Source: Clavelina lepadiformis (Eukaryota; Chordata; Ascidiacea; Aplousobranchia; Clavelinidae). From it: a DNA stretch of 64,000 nucleotides. Shown piece by piece: positions 36,101-48,767 of this stretch. The stretch covers positions 7,442,501-7,506,500 of the forward strand of contig NC_135241.1 of the NCBI RefSeq assembly GCF_947623445.1, written 5' to 3'. The notes under the pieces were generated by a model. That model searched no databases, had not been told where the DNA came from, and saw nothing but the letters and a program-made list of their open reading frames with translations. Each line of letters starts with the position of its first letter. Position 1 is the first letter of the stretch. Both the position numbers and the translations under genes were made by a program.

Positions 36101-36412
36101 CAATGGTTTTCAAACTTTCATGGTTCGTGGCCACTTTACAGTAACCCGCAAAACCCGCAAAACCCGCGGCCTCCTGTTCCTAAATAAACAATGCAGATCG
36201 TTGATTACAAAGCAATTTTACCTTCATTATACTGCGTTTCAGTAGCTTTCGTGAAGCTAATTTTGTACAGCAAGCACAAAAATGTGATAGACTTGTGTCC
36301 AACTTTGTCTTGTCTTCCCCTATAAGTTACTACACTATATATTACCCCTATATTACTACACTGTATCTCACTGGTGAGGCATCTGCTCGTGCCCCCAGGT
36401 TAAGAAACCTTG
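36101..36412. mobile_element. hAT MITE
   Basis: Perfect 8-bp duplication TTTTAGTC at 36093-36100 and 36413-36420. Ends CAATGGTTTTCAAAC and GGTTAAGAAACCTTG are imperfect inverted repeats. A short tandem AACCCGCAA is near the left end. Confidence 0.88.
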
Positions 36413-37124
36413 TTTTAGTCGGTCCCGGTACTTTTAAAGCAATTATTTCAAGATTTTGAGAAGTATGTGTTTCAAAACTTCATTTTAATTAAATCTTAAT
36501 GCGAATTTTTAGCGTTCTCTCTCCTTTTTTCAATTTACAAATGTCTAACAAAGCCGCAAAGAATGAGATCACTTATGTTTTGATGACCTGAAAAATTTTG
36601 TAACTGGGCCGGGACACTGAAAATGACAGTAACGACAATAGCGGTAATGCACAGTGGTAATATAAATTGATGGTAAACCATGTTTCTATAAAACGTATAC
36701 GTAAATGTTATCTTCAGTTGACTTATTCCCAGTTTAATAAATTGTATATTTCTACTTTTCAGGCTTCTTTTTCAATATTTTGTTTCCTGTTTATTAAATA
36801 AAAACACATCACTATTTCAAATCTATTTCGCTAGTATTGTGCAGTATATTATGTATTTATTTATGCTTGCAATGTATATCATTTATTTACTAGTAACGCT
36901 AGTTGTTGTTAAATAAATATAAGTTGAACGAGTCTTATTCCACGACAAACCGCGTGTTTGGAATTCATCCGAATTTGTTTGTATACGTAAGAAAGCTCAT
37001 GCAAAGTGCCAAAACTACAGACGTTAAGGTTATTAGACTTTCTAGAGGTTTAGAGATAACCAGAAAGAGAAAAGTTTAATTTTTAAAACAATACAGTGCA
37101 GAGGTTACTGCTTATCTTAACCTT

Positions 37125-37735
37125 TAGGTCTTAGTTTACCTGCCGAATTAATGATCTGACTCCGTGGTTGCGTGCGGTTAGAAATCTCTAACCTTAACGT
37201 GTTACTACTGTTACTAGCCGAAAGCTATTACGATTAACAGATACAGTTTATCAGAAACAATCCTTTATTGTAGGAACTGTACAGGTTCCGATTATTATGA
37301 CACAAGCACAAACTTAGCATTCACCAATTAAAACAAGTCTAACAAATTACATTTTAACACGACTGACGTAATACGTTCGTACGATTCGATATCTCTCTGT
37401 CTGCGCTTACTCGCATATTAGCACGAGTTTATAAAGCGGAGCGATGTGAGCGGAAGTATTCAACAAAATATACACAAATAGGTCAGAAATCGCAAACGAT
37501 AAACTAAGCGTTGGGCAAAGGAGATTATACACAGTTTTAAACTCGGATGCTATGAAATCACCTGGTAACATACTAAACGGCGCTTTCACATAACGTTATT
37601 TACAGAAAGTTTCCAAATATTAAGCGACAATTGCAGTTTCATCAACAAACAACATTTAAATAAACAACTGGCGAATACTTTCCCACGAATGATATAAAGG
37701 TATTAAAAATGCCTCCCAGGCCACTACAACAGAAT
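37125..37735 (-). repeat. Probable solo LTR, copy 1 (inverted relative to copy 2)
   Basis: About 610 bp matching 55005-55605 in reverse orientation at roughly 85-90 percent by eye. In element direction it starts near AGTGGCCTGGGAGGCA, has TTTATAAACTCG as a TATA-like motif, CAATAAAGGATTG as a poly(A)-like signal, and ends near ATTCGGCAGGTAAA. This promoter-then-poly(A) layout suggests an LTR; no internal retroelement sequence adjoins it. An old fossil; exact ends and target duplication not resolved. Confidence 0.6.
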
Positions 37736-38441
37736 ACCGGGACCTTCAGTACTGTTTTTTTGCCAAGTACCGCTACCGACGGTACTTTAAAAGTAAGCGT
37801 TGTTAAATCATTATTTAGTTTTTGGTAGTTAATTATTACAGTCGATTTTTGATATGCTGTAGGAGTTAGAAACCGTATCGTTGGTTTTCTGATAGCTTAA
37901 ATTGAAAATTTTTGTAGTGTCAACTATTAAGTACTAACCGAAACGTCTGACTAAAATAAAATGTTTTCTACTGTTTTGGCTCGTAGCCTATTCGTTCTAC
38001 GTATGAATCAAGTACATTAATAAAAAATCATTAGTATTCTTTTCGTGCTTTGTTATGTTTGTTAAACTGTCAGCTTATTCAGCTAAATCAAATGTAACCT
38101 ACTTGCGAAATACCATAATTTTTTAATTCAAAGACGCTTTCAAGAAGTTTTAATTTGACTTTTTTAGAATGGAATCCGCAGGATGGTGGATCCAACGATA
38201 TAAAGAACATGATGGGAAACTACCTCCTCCTCGTTTGTTTCTTTTTTATGAGAAGAGAAGGTTTTGTTTCGCCCGCGTCACGCATGGTTGCGGACACTTA
38301 CTCACTCACACTACGCCAGTCGTGGCGAAAAGTTATACGCATTTGCATGGTTCGTTTGTTGGTTTATCGATTACTGAGAAGTGAGGTTGCTGTTTACGTT
38401 GTTTTGACGATTCAAACGTGTGTATCCTATCAGTTGCCAAC

Positions 38442-39365
38442 ATGTCGTCTGCACCAGCACTTACTGCTGAATATTTAATTGAAATCGTTGTCGACGATGA
38501 AGAGTGTATAATCAAGCCTGTATCATCTTCTGCTTTGCAAGCTAATGATCGCTTTCAGTAAGTTAAGAATTAAGATAGGCTGAGGCTAAGAGACCTTTTA
38601 AGTATATGGTGCTTAATGCTTATAGCTTTATATGATTTAGAAACTATCTCTCACACCAGGAAAATAGAAGGTTGGATGCATTTAATGAGTTTACTTTTGC
38701 ATGTTACTGGTTAGGTGTAAATACTGTGATGAAAAATTTAAAAGTCAGCGAGGTTTTGAAGTTCATCAAAAGGTCAAGCATCGTGGTTATTTAGGTAAGT
38801 CCTGCAGCCTTAAGGTTTTGTATATTTTTATAAGTTTACATGTTTAGCAAGATAAATTTGTGTGTATGCCAAATACAGGATTTTTCACAAGCTAACATTT
38901 TTTAAGGCTTTTCCTCTGAGACGTGTTCTTGCAAAACAATTAAAAGTATGTGGTATGTGAGGTATGTGAATCACCAGACGATTTGACGACAGAAGCCATT
39001 GATTACTTTATGAACATTTTCGCCACCAAACCAAATGGATCTGAGTTACTGACAACGTTTAGTATAGATGGCATATCTAGGATTCTTCATATTTTTGGCC
39101 CGAATGCAGATCGATGCAAATCACTTGAAGCCACAAGAAAAATGTTTGATCTTTTTCTCAGGTATATATTTTTATGATTCAGCTTAACATTTAATGTGAT
39201 AAGATATTAATGTTGTATTATACTGATATTGAATGGTGTGGTATAATATGTTCCGACTTTCTGAAATCAATTGCAATAAGTTGGATTGTTTACTCTAGGA
39301 AAATACAACAGAATTGCCATCAAGTAACCTCACTCCTGATGAAATTAGTATTCTGGAGTATGTTG
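38442..39365 (+). pseudogene. C2H2 zinc-finger gene, probably decaying
   Basis: Exon 1 38442-38557 (MSSAPALTAEYLIEIVVDDE...) joins in phase to exon 2 38715-38794, which encodes a C2H2 finger: CKYCDEKFKSQRGFEVHQKV with C-x2-C-x12-H-x4-H spacing. A third exon may start at 38907 (GFSSETCSCKTIK). Downstream at 38962-39160 an open stretch (ESPDDLTTEAIDYFMNIFAT) ends at a donor, and 39300-39365 reads NLTPDEISILEYVGG, but these do not join exon 3 in frame: a near-triplicated GTATGTG at 38947-38968 shifts the frame, and a TAA follows YVGG where related proteins as I recall them have a GYILRKL-like continuation. I do not recognise the family beyond the zinc finger; it could be transposon-derived. Confidence 0.55.
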
Positions 39366-40531
39366 GAGGATAAATTCTGCGTAAACTGAAACGCAATTTT
39401 AATTTGTATGTTACACATTTGTACACGTTTCGTCTTTAAATAAAGGTGGTGAGTCCACCCTAGGTGTGAATTCAAATGCAACAAAATGTTTATGATGTAA
39501 CAAAGGCCTTGTTTGACTTGAATGCTGGATGATGTAATAATGCTTGCTATCTAGTTTTGATGGCAGGAGCTAGACTTGTAAACATTTAATTTATTTTCTT
39601 ATCGCTGTAGTTAAAAGAAAAGCGATTACACGGTTCGAAAGATGAATGTCCTGCCGTGTCAGAAATGTTTTAGTTGTCAAAATTGACCCATCGTACATCG
39701 AGTAATTGTACAAATTTCAGGCTAATTTTAGTACTGGTTTTGCAAGCGTGCATGTGCATGAACTTATCTTCTCGGTATGACAAAATTTTTCTTTCTAATA
39801 CTTCTGCCCATGCTTCTTTTTTTGATACAAATTTTTTTGTTTGGTACACTAAACAAATTGTGCTGAGGTTAACAGTTGTTGCATTCAGGCATGCAACATA
39901 TACGTGGCTTTTTAATATTGCAGTCTCAATCTGCAAGCATACCTGTAGATCTTTAGGCCTAGTTTCACCGAGTTTTAAAAATTTCGCACCATTGTAAACT
40001 TCAAAGTTAACCAAATTCAGCTAGGCCTATAGGCTATACTGATATATACGCTTCCAAAGGTCACCTTCCCCTAATCATAGTTCTTTCTCCGTAAGGCTAC
40101 ACCAAGTCCAAGGCTCAACCAAAGTCAAACGTGTGAAACGGATGTGACCGCACTGAAGCGTAACGAGGGCGAAATAAAAACGGTACTTCCCCTAGCAGTT
40201 TCCTATCATGTTCTTTATATCGTTGGTGGATCTGTGTAGTTGCTGTTTGGTTCTTTACCTACCCAATGGGAGCGGTAACCAGTATATGCCAGCAGGTATA
40301 ACAGCTACTGCCAGCTAGTAGCTGGCGTATTGAGTTACTACTTCAACTCTACAAATGCTGTGCAGAAATTAGAAAAGGCTAGTTGTGATGTCATAGTATT
40401 GCCAATGTTTTCATTGTTACATAACATTTGATACGATTGTGCTCTGCGCAGCTGGTAGACAAACCTAGAAGGTCCCTGCAGTCTAGAGTGACTTTTGCGA
40501 TTTATTTGCTGCACCGTGCTTGCCTTTAATG
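39366..40531. other. Intergenic, no gene recognised
   Basis: Open frames on both strands at 39670-40014 are mutually antisense and show no family features. The MSRB1 promoter should lie at the right end. Confidence 0.4.
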
Positions 40532-43500
40532 ATGTCTTTCTGTTCTTTTTTTGGTGGAGAGAAATACAAAAATCATTTCAAGTCAGGTAAGTCTTCGTCT
40601 CTAGCACTTCAGTATTTTAATGCTACCATCTCTCATTGTGATAATACAATTTGCAATGCAACTTGTGTATTTGAAACTAGCTAATTTGGTAATTTAGGGT
40701 GTACTAATGTATAGTTGCTCAAATGTTTGTATCTGACCCAAAAAACTCTTGGCTACACTTAATGGAGCCCTAAGATTTTGCCGAAGCCTGAGTGAAATTA
40801 TCATATTGTTCCAGTTTTTAATGTTAACTAATTGTTAGTGAGCATGTTCTTTGTTGTACTGTAACGGTTAGCAGCATTATTTTCACATCACTCAGTTAAT
40901 GACAAAAAATAAATGGTACGAAGTTAGACGATTTTGACAAAAAATTGTGCATACAGTTTAGAGTCACCAAGTTTGCCTGACAGTATCCACTGAAACTTCA
41001 ATTCTTTGTTTAATTTTTGTAAATAGGCAGACGAAGAACCAATTATGTCTTGTTATCTTTATAAAATTGGCGAGTATGGGAAAAAAATTTTCACAAGCAC
41101 TTTGATTGTGAGTAGGGTTAGTTCGGATATCAATAATTTTTACTATCCGGATAACGGATATATCCGTATATTTGGAATTTATCTAACCGGATAATAACTG
41201 CTAAGTGAGACAATCGATTTCACGAGGTTTGCATGAAAAATGGATTGTAAAATCATTACACAGTTTTATTGTAGATCTACGTACATGCGCAGTACGAGCG
41301 AATACGAGAAAAATCACGCAAATTTAATGTTCACTGCTTCTGCAACGCCCTCCTTATAAAGCACAATGCATCAATTGTGGAATCCTGTAGACGGGACCGG
41401 AGTTTTGTAACAAAGAGTCCACATGCACTGAATGCTCTTTCTGCTTCCACAGAAGTGGGCTGAATAGTAAGTAGCGCTTCATAGAGAGTCTGAAGGTTGG
41501 CAGGTCGTTTCCCAGAAGCTTTAAAGACTTCACATTCCTTTTGGACCATTCTTCTGTTTAGGTTTGGAGTACTGGAAGGACGAGTAGCTGATACTGGAAT
41601 TGATGCCGACATGATAGCTCGCTCTAATTCCTCCTTGAGAGATTCGTGTGATGATCCTCTACATACCGTGGTAGAAGCGAGTGATATCAACTGGCTGTCT
41701 TCTCCAGGACCACGCTTTGCTGCTGCAATCAATTTTTGCATTAGGGTTGCTGCAAGAGCATACATCTTGTTTCCGTATTCGCCAAATGTATCAAGCTTGT
41801 TCTCCATCAGAAAATTGGGATCATGCAAATATTCAACTAGATGAACAAGACATGCATTTCTCCTTTCCTTGATTCTTACCTCAAGTACGCAGAATTAGAA
41901 TTAGAAAGAGTTTTAAGCACAAATTCGTGAATCCGCTCAGCAGTTAGAAGTGTAGCGTCCCTTCTGCAAAGTCCATCTACAGCATGTTTAACTGGTTCAA
42001 GGACATCAATCAGATCATGGAGAATTTTAATTTCTGCTTCCGTAATGGTGATAGAAGTTCCAATCTCAACAAGAGCCATTCTGATACATTTTTCTGCTCT
42101 TACAAATGTTTTAATCATCTCTAAAAGACTGTTCCATCTGGTCTTTGAATCTAGAATTAACTTCAGCTCTGTATTCAATTGTGCTTGGATATGCTTTTGC
42201 AGAATTTCGTTCTTAAGAGGACTTTTGCGAAACATCTTCACCACTGTTCTTACCTTCCTTATCACTTCCCCAACAAACCGTTGAAGTTCTACACCGGTTG
42301 TTTCAGTCTCTACAAGATCTACAGCAGCTTCATCAGCTTCTTCCATCTCTTCTGAAGAAAATTTTGAATCCGATCCAGTATTACTATTTTCCCTTTCATT
42401 CTCTAATCCTTCAAAGAGATTTTACCTTGCATACAAGAAGTCAGTTACTGCTAAATGATAACCATGCGCAAAACAGAGCTGGTGGACACAAGTTACACAA
42501 CAAATCATTCTTCCAAAACTCTTCATCACACTAGCTCCATCTGTCGTAGCTGCAACAATGTCTTCCATCTTGAGGCCAAACTCCTGCAATCTTTCTTCCA
42601 CCAAATTCGCTACTCTTTCAGCTGGAAGAGAACCTTTGATTCTTACCATTCCTAAATTAACGGGGTCTGAATCATAGTGCAGGGTTAAGTTCATGTATCT
42701 TCTGCTTCTTGTGCTTGTATATTCATCAAGAGTGACAGAACAGAATTTTCCAGTCTCTTTTTTTATTTCAATCATTTCCTTTGTATCGCTTTTCAGTGTT
42801 TGGAAAAATGTCATGATAATACTTCTGACATTTTGCACCGTTTGTGGTAGCTTGTATCCTCTTGCTAAAAATGCTCGTCTCAGTTGCTTACTAGTAGCTA
42901 TGGTGTTGAAAGAAATTCTGTCCACAGCTGCTAGCTCTGCAACAACCCTCTCCAGCGACTCTTTGGTTGGCTTAAAATAGTTTTCAATCGTGCTAGTACC
43001 TGCGGAACATTTGTTTGTGTTTTCCAAAGAAACTTGCTGTTTTGCTTTCTTTGTGTCAAGAACAATCTTATGTTTTAAACCAAGGTGGTTTCTCATTGCT
43101 CCTGTACATCCACCTTTACAAGAAATCGTGTTTTCACAGGTTTCACATTTTGCCCTCTCACCATTTCTTGATCGTAGAAAGTAGCCCCAAACTGGATTAT
43201 CACTTTTGAAACGTTTAAATTCCATCTCTTAAATTTAGTCACTTCAAACTAGGTTGTAGTCAAAACTTTTCAACTGACACTTCACAGACTTTACCTTGCC
43301 GTGAGAATGCAGTCTTCTATTAAAAGAATCATTCATTATGCTTTCTTTGTGACGTGATAGTAAATTTCACTCGTGCATTTTACGAGTACCGTAGTTGAAA
43401 GTATAAGACAATAGAAGTGTGAACAAAGGTTTAATTGCGCTCAGCGGGAGTCTGCCTCTACGTAACAAAGAATGTTCAAACTTACTGTAGTAAAACGCAT

Positions 43501-44438
43501 TAGCAACGATACTCTTTTAGCCGGTTAACTGGCAGAATTATATCCGGATATCAGATAGAAAAAAAAACTGCGGTTAATCGGTTAACCGTTATCCGGATAA
43601 TCCAACCTTAATTGTGAGCGTGTGTCATGTTTTGTGCTAATATTTATGAGTAAATCACCATTACTTTAATTACCTTCCTAAAACAGTAAATTTGAGTTTT
43701 AATCCCCTGAGTGATTTAAAACGAAATTATAATGGTGATGTATGTTTTTATCGTGCTGTTATAAATACTTTAGATAACTACTAGTCAAATCAGTTTATGA
43801 TTGCAGGTATTTATGTTTGCTCAAAATGTGAATATGAGCTATTTTCAAGCACATCGAAATTTGAGCATTCATCACCTTGGCCAGCATTCACCGAAACAGT
43901 ACATGCGGACAGTGTTTCAAAGCACCATGAATCTGCTACAGCATTAAAGGTTGTTGTCAATGTAGTTTAGAAGAAATAGTACATTGTTTTGTTGTCTATA
44001 TCATTTAGTAGGCTCAGTAGTGAGTGGTTCAAGCGACACTTGCTCCTGTTCTGTGGATATGGCATAATGAATAGCTCTAAATTCGGGCAACATAACAAAA
44101 ATGCAAATAAAAATATGTGACAATCGTAACTTGCACAAAAGCCTAGTTCTGTAGCCGGGATTCAGGCAACAAAGCCTTATTGTCGGTTTTAAGTTGTGCA
44201 AAGAATTTGGTTAGTCTAAGGATTATCATACCATACGAATGTCCGTGGTTTATATGAAAACGAAACATCAGGCTTTTTACATAATTATATGGAGCAGTAA
44301 TAACAAGACCAGTATTTCAGGTGCGGTGTGGAAAATGTAATAATGGCTTGGGTCACGAATTTCTCGGAGCTGGTCCCCAAGATGGACAATCAAGATTCTG
44401 AATATTCTCAGAATCATTGAAATTTGTGCCAAAGAAGT
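40532..44438 (+). CDS. MSRB1: Methionine-R-sulfoxide reductase B1, selenoprotein (last exon not found)
   Basis: Reduces methionine-R-sulfoxide in cytosol and nucleus. Exons 40532-40586, 43807-43949, 44321-44438 join in phase. Exon 1 reads [16 protein letters not shown], almost the vertebrate start, with Cys4 that resolves the catalytic selenocysteine. Zinc cysteines are C23/C26 (YVCSKC) and C69/C72 (RCGKC). [16 protein letters not shown] and NGLGHEFL are typical. At codon 93 (44399-44401) an in-frame TGA follows GQSRF, exactly where MSRB1 has selenocysteine, and the frame continues [12 protein letters not shown] as in vertebrates. The model stops at a strong donor GTAAGT after 44438; the final short exon and the SECIS element were not located. 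Intron 1 (3.2 kb) carries a hAT transposon. Confidence 0.93.
41113..43610 (-). mobile_element. hAT (ZBED-like) DNA transposon in MSRB1 intron 1
   Basis: 2,498 bp flanked by a perfect 8-bp duplication ATTGTGAG (41105-41112 and 43611-43618). Ends TAGGGTTAG and CCAACCTTA are short imperfect inverted repeats followed by ATCCGGATAAC-type subterminal repeats. The minus strand encodes a nearly full transposase. Confidence 0.95.
41331..43225 (-). pseudogene. hAT transposase (BED finger, DDE, dimerisation domain), lightly broken
   Basis: Three consecutive minus-strand blocks cover the whole protein. 43225-42422: a BED-type zinc finger ([20 protein letters not shown] ... HLGLKH), the first catalytic region (SVTLDEYTS) and the second ([10 protein letters not shown]). 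42346-41876: helical insertion domain with [11 protein letters not shown]. 41828-41331: C-terminal dimerisation domain with [21 protein letters not shown] stop follows the first block (after FLYAR) and a one-base frame shift lies between SAYLR and the RIKERRN stretch; the upstream sequence [11 protein letters not shown] continues the third block. Two small lesions suggest recent loss of activity. Confidence 0.9.
44399..44401 (+). other. In-frame UGA read as selenocysteine in MSRB1
   Basis: TGA at codon 93, between QSRF and IFSESLKF. Conservation of the downstream residues and the family's known selenocysteine at this place support recoding rather than termination. Confidence 0.85.
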
Positions 44439-46859
44439 GTAAGTGGGTATCATTCTGCAAAACTATAAAACAATTTGCAAACCTGTATGGTGGTGCTAAC
44501 AATGTTGAATTATTTAATAGAACTCCTTATTTTACCCATTGGATGATGCACACAAAATATGCAACAACGGAAAAAGCACAATTCTCTATGTACATATTCA
44601 AATATCTCTATGTTTTATATAGTGACTTAGCATGTTAACTGCCATTGCCAACCTTTCCTTAAACATGAACATTTAAAAAGGTGTTAGTGATTGGTACCTA
44701 CCATGTAAATATTTGATCTTAAATAAAGCCTTGGTGGCAATACAAAAGTAATAGGTAAAGTCATAATTGACTGAAGAAATTAACCTACTTTTTACCAGAA
44801 AGTTTTTGTGGCAGTCAACATGCTAATAGATATTGTTTAAAGTACTAACCTTAAAAACTTCAATGTCAATTTTTGTTTTATAATGTATACTTATCTATGC
44901 ACCTTGCTATCCTAGCATCACCAGTGGGTTTACTGTATCTGTCCTATGTATATGATGTGACAATTACAACCAGCTAGCATGACTGTATGAAAATGATAAA
45001 CAAAAGCTTTCAAGCAGTTTCTCACTGGATGTCGTCATGCATCCTGATGTACTTGTGACCTTATATGCCATGGAGTGAACATATGCTATATTATTCACAT
45101 GTAAATAAAAGAGTAAAATGTTGGATGAGCAAAGCAAAATTTAAAGACTTGACCCAGAGTAGATGCAAACAGCTCAGATAGGAACTGCACACATTTAACT
45201 AGATAATGCGATCGTAGTTAAAAATGTAAGCAATTAGCTCTTTTAAGTTCAAAGAGCCCAACTCCGGGATCAATCAGAAATAAAGGGCATCTCATGGACC
45301 ATCCTTCACATCCCATTAACATCTTCATCGTGGCTAAACAGATCCTAAAACTTCACCAAGTAATTCACAACCACCCTCTCATGCTTAATGTTAGGAATGT
45401 TCATCAGGGAAAATCTCAACTGATTTGGTCAATGGTCTTTGTTGTTAGGAATGTTGTGTCTGCTTGATCTTCTCCACCAAACTAGTCTTTTCTCAGCAAA
45501 GTTGATAAATGTCTAGGTAATGTCTTTTGTATTCGAAAGAATCTATTTGGGCAATACTTTGCAAATCTATTCTGTTTTGGGTTTGTATCATACATCTTAC
45601 TCACATTCAACGTCCAATTACACCTATTATTTTTTCACTATGTAGCAATCTGATATTTTTGCAGTAACAATCTAATTTTACGACTGTATATCTTGCAACT
45701 TTAATTAATTTTGTTCCACGTTCTAGAAGTAGTAAATATAATCGCATTATCTAGTTACAGTTACTAGGCAAAATGTTCATAATGAAAATGTTTGCATCCA
45801 CACTGTTCAAATGTCTTTGCCTTGTAAATGTTTCCCCAACTATTAAGCTCACTTGCTTTCGTTCATAGATTGTTTATTACTGCTGATTAGTTGAATTTTT
45901 TGTGCATGTCAGGTATGAAATTTTCATTTACTACTAGTAATTAATCACAGTTCGCCAATGGCACTTAGATTTATTGAAGTTAATACTCATCAATGTGCAA
46001 TAAAATATTGTTTTGCTGTTATGAAAAATAGTGTTACTTTTAATATAATGTTACTTATATTATAGCATTTACATTGGTCCGAAAACTATTTAATCAAACA
46101 CAGAAGCATGTTATTATTTTTTTAAAGCTAACAATTTCACAAAATATTGTACAAGATCCGACCATAATAAAATTAACTATAAACAAGCAATGGAAGAAAA
46201 GCATAACATCTGAAAATTAAGATTGCAAATTAAGGGAAGTTGGTACATACATTATAAATCTAGTTTAATTAAATGAGAAAACATTAGACAGCATCATGAG
46301 TGTAAATTAGACTTTGCTAAATTAGATTTTTGTAACGTATTCAATTTACTTTTCTTGCAAGTGTTTTCTAATTAGTACATATACACATCTCCAAAATTAG
46401 GCCATGTTTCATTGTAAAAAATGAATACACTTTAGGTACAGCATGATCAAGCCAGTTTTACAGATATTACAAAGCTAGATGTTCTAACCAGAATTAAAAA
46501 ACACAAACTTTTTTGGTCCATTTAACACATTAAATTTAATTATCAATAATGCTAGGCAATTCTTATAACACCATACCGTCCATACCACTTACATGTCTAG
46601 AAACTCTTCATGAGTCTTGTCCACTTCCTCCATGTTTCACGCAATCCACGCAGATACGGCCATTTTGTAAGAGTTTATTACTCACAACAGCGAAGGGTTA
46701 AATTTAATGGTGCCATAATGATTATAGGTTGGCACAGCCATTAACCCCAAAAGCATTTACGTTATAGCAAGAAACACAGCAATAATGTATATGCTTGCAG
46801 AAGTTGTTGATGTGCACATGGATGGTTAAAATAAAACAACATCCAAAAGATCAGAATCT
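44439..46859. other. AT-rich stretch downstream of MSRB1 exon 3
   Basis: Should include the last MSRB1 exon and 3' UTR with its SECIS, which I could not place. Scanned ATGA...AA...TGA candidates, for example near 44,665 and 44,980, do not fold into the expected helix. No other gene recognised. Confidence 0.45.
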
Positions 46860-48560
46860 CATTTCTGTGGAGAGGGTGAGAGAGTTTATTTCACCATTCA
46901 AAACAAACTAAAAAGTATCATAACATAATTGATTGGTGTGGGGCAGCGAAAAGACCTAATGGCCATCTGCCCCAGATTCTATTGCAAAAAAGACAATTAA
47001 AACGGATAGCAAAAACTGAAACTCAATTAAATCAATACTGCAAAACAGAGACACACCACAGAACAAATAAAAAAACAAACAAATTAACCAAATCAAATAT
47101 CAACAATATGATGCAAAAGAAATCAACAACCATACCTCCATCACCCTATTCACAATTATCCAAACAGCACTTTCCTTGCACAAGTCCACTTCTCAATTAA
47201 TATGAGAAATATTTATGAGACAATTTTTTTATATTGTTTTGTAGTTTATTCCAGAAATTAAGTCCTCAGAATGTTAACTTTTTTTGAATTTTACTGTTTT
47301 CGTTCGGAGCAAGAATAAGTTGTCCTGTGATGATCTAGTATTGTATTTGTGTACTATTTGGTTTTCGCTGAAATAGTCATTAAATATTTGGGGAAGAAGA
47401 TTTGTGTAATAGTTGTGCATAAATTTGCCTGTCTGTAATTGGTAGGTTTGAGAAATATTTAGAATATCGTTTGCTCTAAAAAGTGTAGTTAGTTTGTTAT
47501 ATTTGTTACTATTGGTAATTAGTCTTACTATTTTATTATGAATTATATTTAATGACTTTAAAACACTATTTGATGCAGATCCCCAAGCCAATATACGATA
47601 TTGTAAAGCACTATTATCTAGACCAGCGTGGTCCAACTTCTTTTCATCGCGGGCCAAAATCAGAACATTTTTTTATCTTGCGGGCCAATGTTTTTAAATT
47701 AGAACTGAAGAGCTTAGCTATTTAGCTACTTAGCTATTAAATGCTGATCAATGTGACATCTGCGGTCGAGGTTCTTCCTCGACAATAGCGACTATCAAAG
47801 CTAACTATCAGTTCGTGGGCCAAAAAATCGGTGCTCACGGGCCAACTTTGGCCCGCGGGCCTGCAGTTGGACCACGCTGATCTAGACTATAGTATAATAT
47901 CATCAAAACCTATTTATTGGTAAATTGTTGAATTTTGTACAAGACACCACAGATTCTTGACAATTTTATGCAAAGCCCTTCAACATGATATTTCCATTTG
48001 AATTATTCATCTAGAATTATGCCTAGATATTTAATTTTGGTAGCCCTTTCTATTTTCTTGCCATTTATGGTCAGGTGTACCTTTTGCCATTTGCAGATTT
48101 TAGATGTTGTTATCGTGAAAAAAGAATTACTATAATTTAAAGAACGCTTGTTAATTTTTAGCCAATTATTTATTTACCTCATTAAGTTCGATTCTCATTT
48201 GTTTTTCAAGTCTTGCAATATTTGAATACAAATTGTATAATATTGTATGATAAGGCAAATAGTCTTGTTCCAAGAGAAGTGCTGTTGGGTAGATCATTTA
48301 TATACAGCAGAAAAAGCAGTGGCCCTAATACTGACTCTTGTGGCACCCCTATTGAGATGTACCTTTGCTCTGATCAATAATCACCTCACTTGACTAATTG
48401 TTGTCTACATGTCAAATATGATTTTATCAATTCTTTAGCTTTGTCACAAATGCCATAGTAATCTAGTTTCATAAGTAATTGCCTATGAGTTACAGTATCA
48501 AAAGCTTTCTTAAGGTCCATAAACACTATACGGTGAGGATGCGAATGAATGAAATTCTTA
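46860..48560 (-). mobile_element. CR1/L2-like LINE, 5'-truncated, split by a hAT MITE
   Basis: The minus strand carries the reverse transcriptase end of a LINE: MDLKKAFDTV (near 48,520), then IGVPQESVLGPLLFLLYIND (near 48,330), and after the inserted MITE the C-terminal part ILAWGSASNSVLKSLNIIHN (near 47,580) to HKYNTRSSQDN (near 47,350). The probable 3' UTR has GGGGCAGATGGCC followed by GTCTTTTCGCTGCCCC, a hairpin common at CR1-like 3' ends. Frames are interrupted by several stops. The endonuclease half is missing. Confidence 0.82.
47624..47879. mobile_element. hAT MITE inside the LINE
   Basis: Ends CAGCGTGGTCCAACT and AGTTGGACCACGCTG; perfect 8-bp duplication ATCTAGAC (47616-47623 and 47880-47887). 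Subterminal GCGGGCC repeats. Confidence 0.96.
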
Positions 48561-48767
48561 AATTAGCAATTTTTTTAATTGAGACATTCTTTTAATGCCA
48601 TAACCCAAAAGCTGCTACAGTTTGCTCCCTCATATTGTTGTAATTTCATAACATTATCACCTGTTTCCAGTTGTGGAATTCAAATATTTTAACATCCGGT
48701 TCTGTCACTAGCAGCATGCCATATTGACCTGGGCCGATATAGACATAGGCCTATACATACACTTGAT

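Noticed and set aside
39670-40014. Overlapping open frames of over 100 codons on both strands
   Set aside because: They are antisense shadows of each other with no recognisable motif or conserved start context.
44665-45050. SECIS candidates (ATGA ... AA ... TGAT)
   Set aside because: Spacing or helix pairing failed in each candidate checked by eye; none is good enough to annotate.
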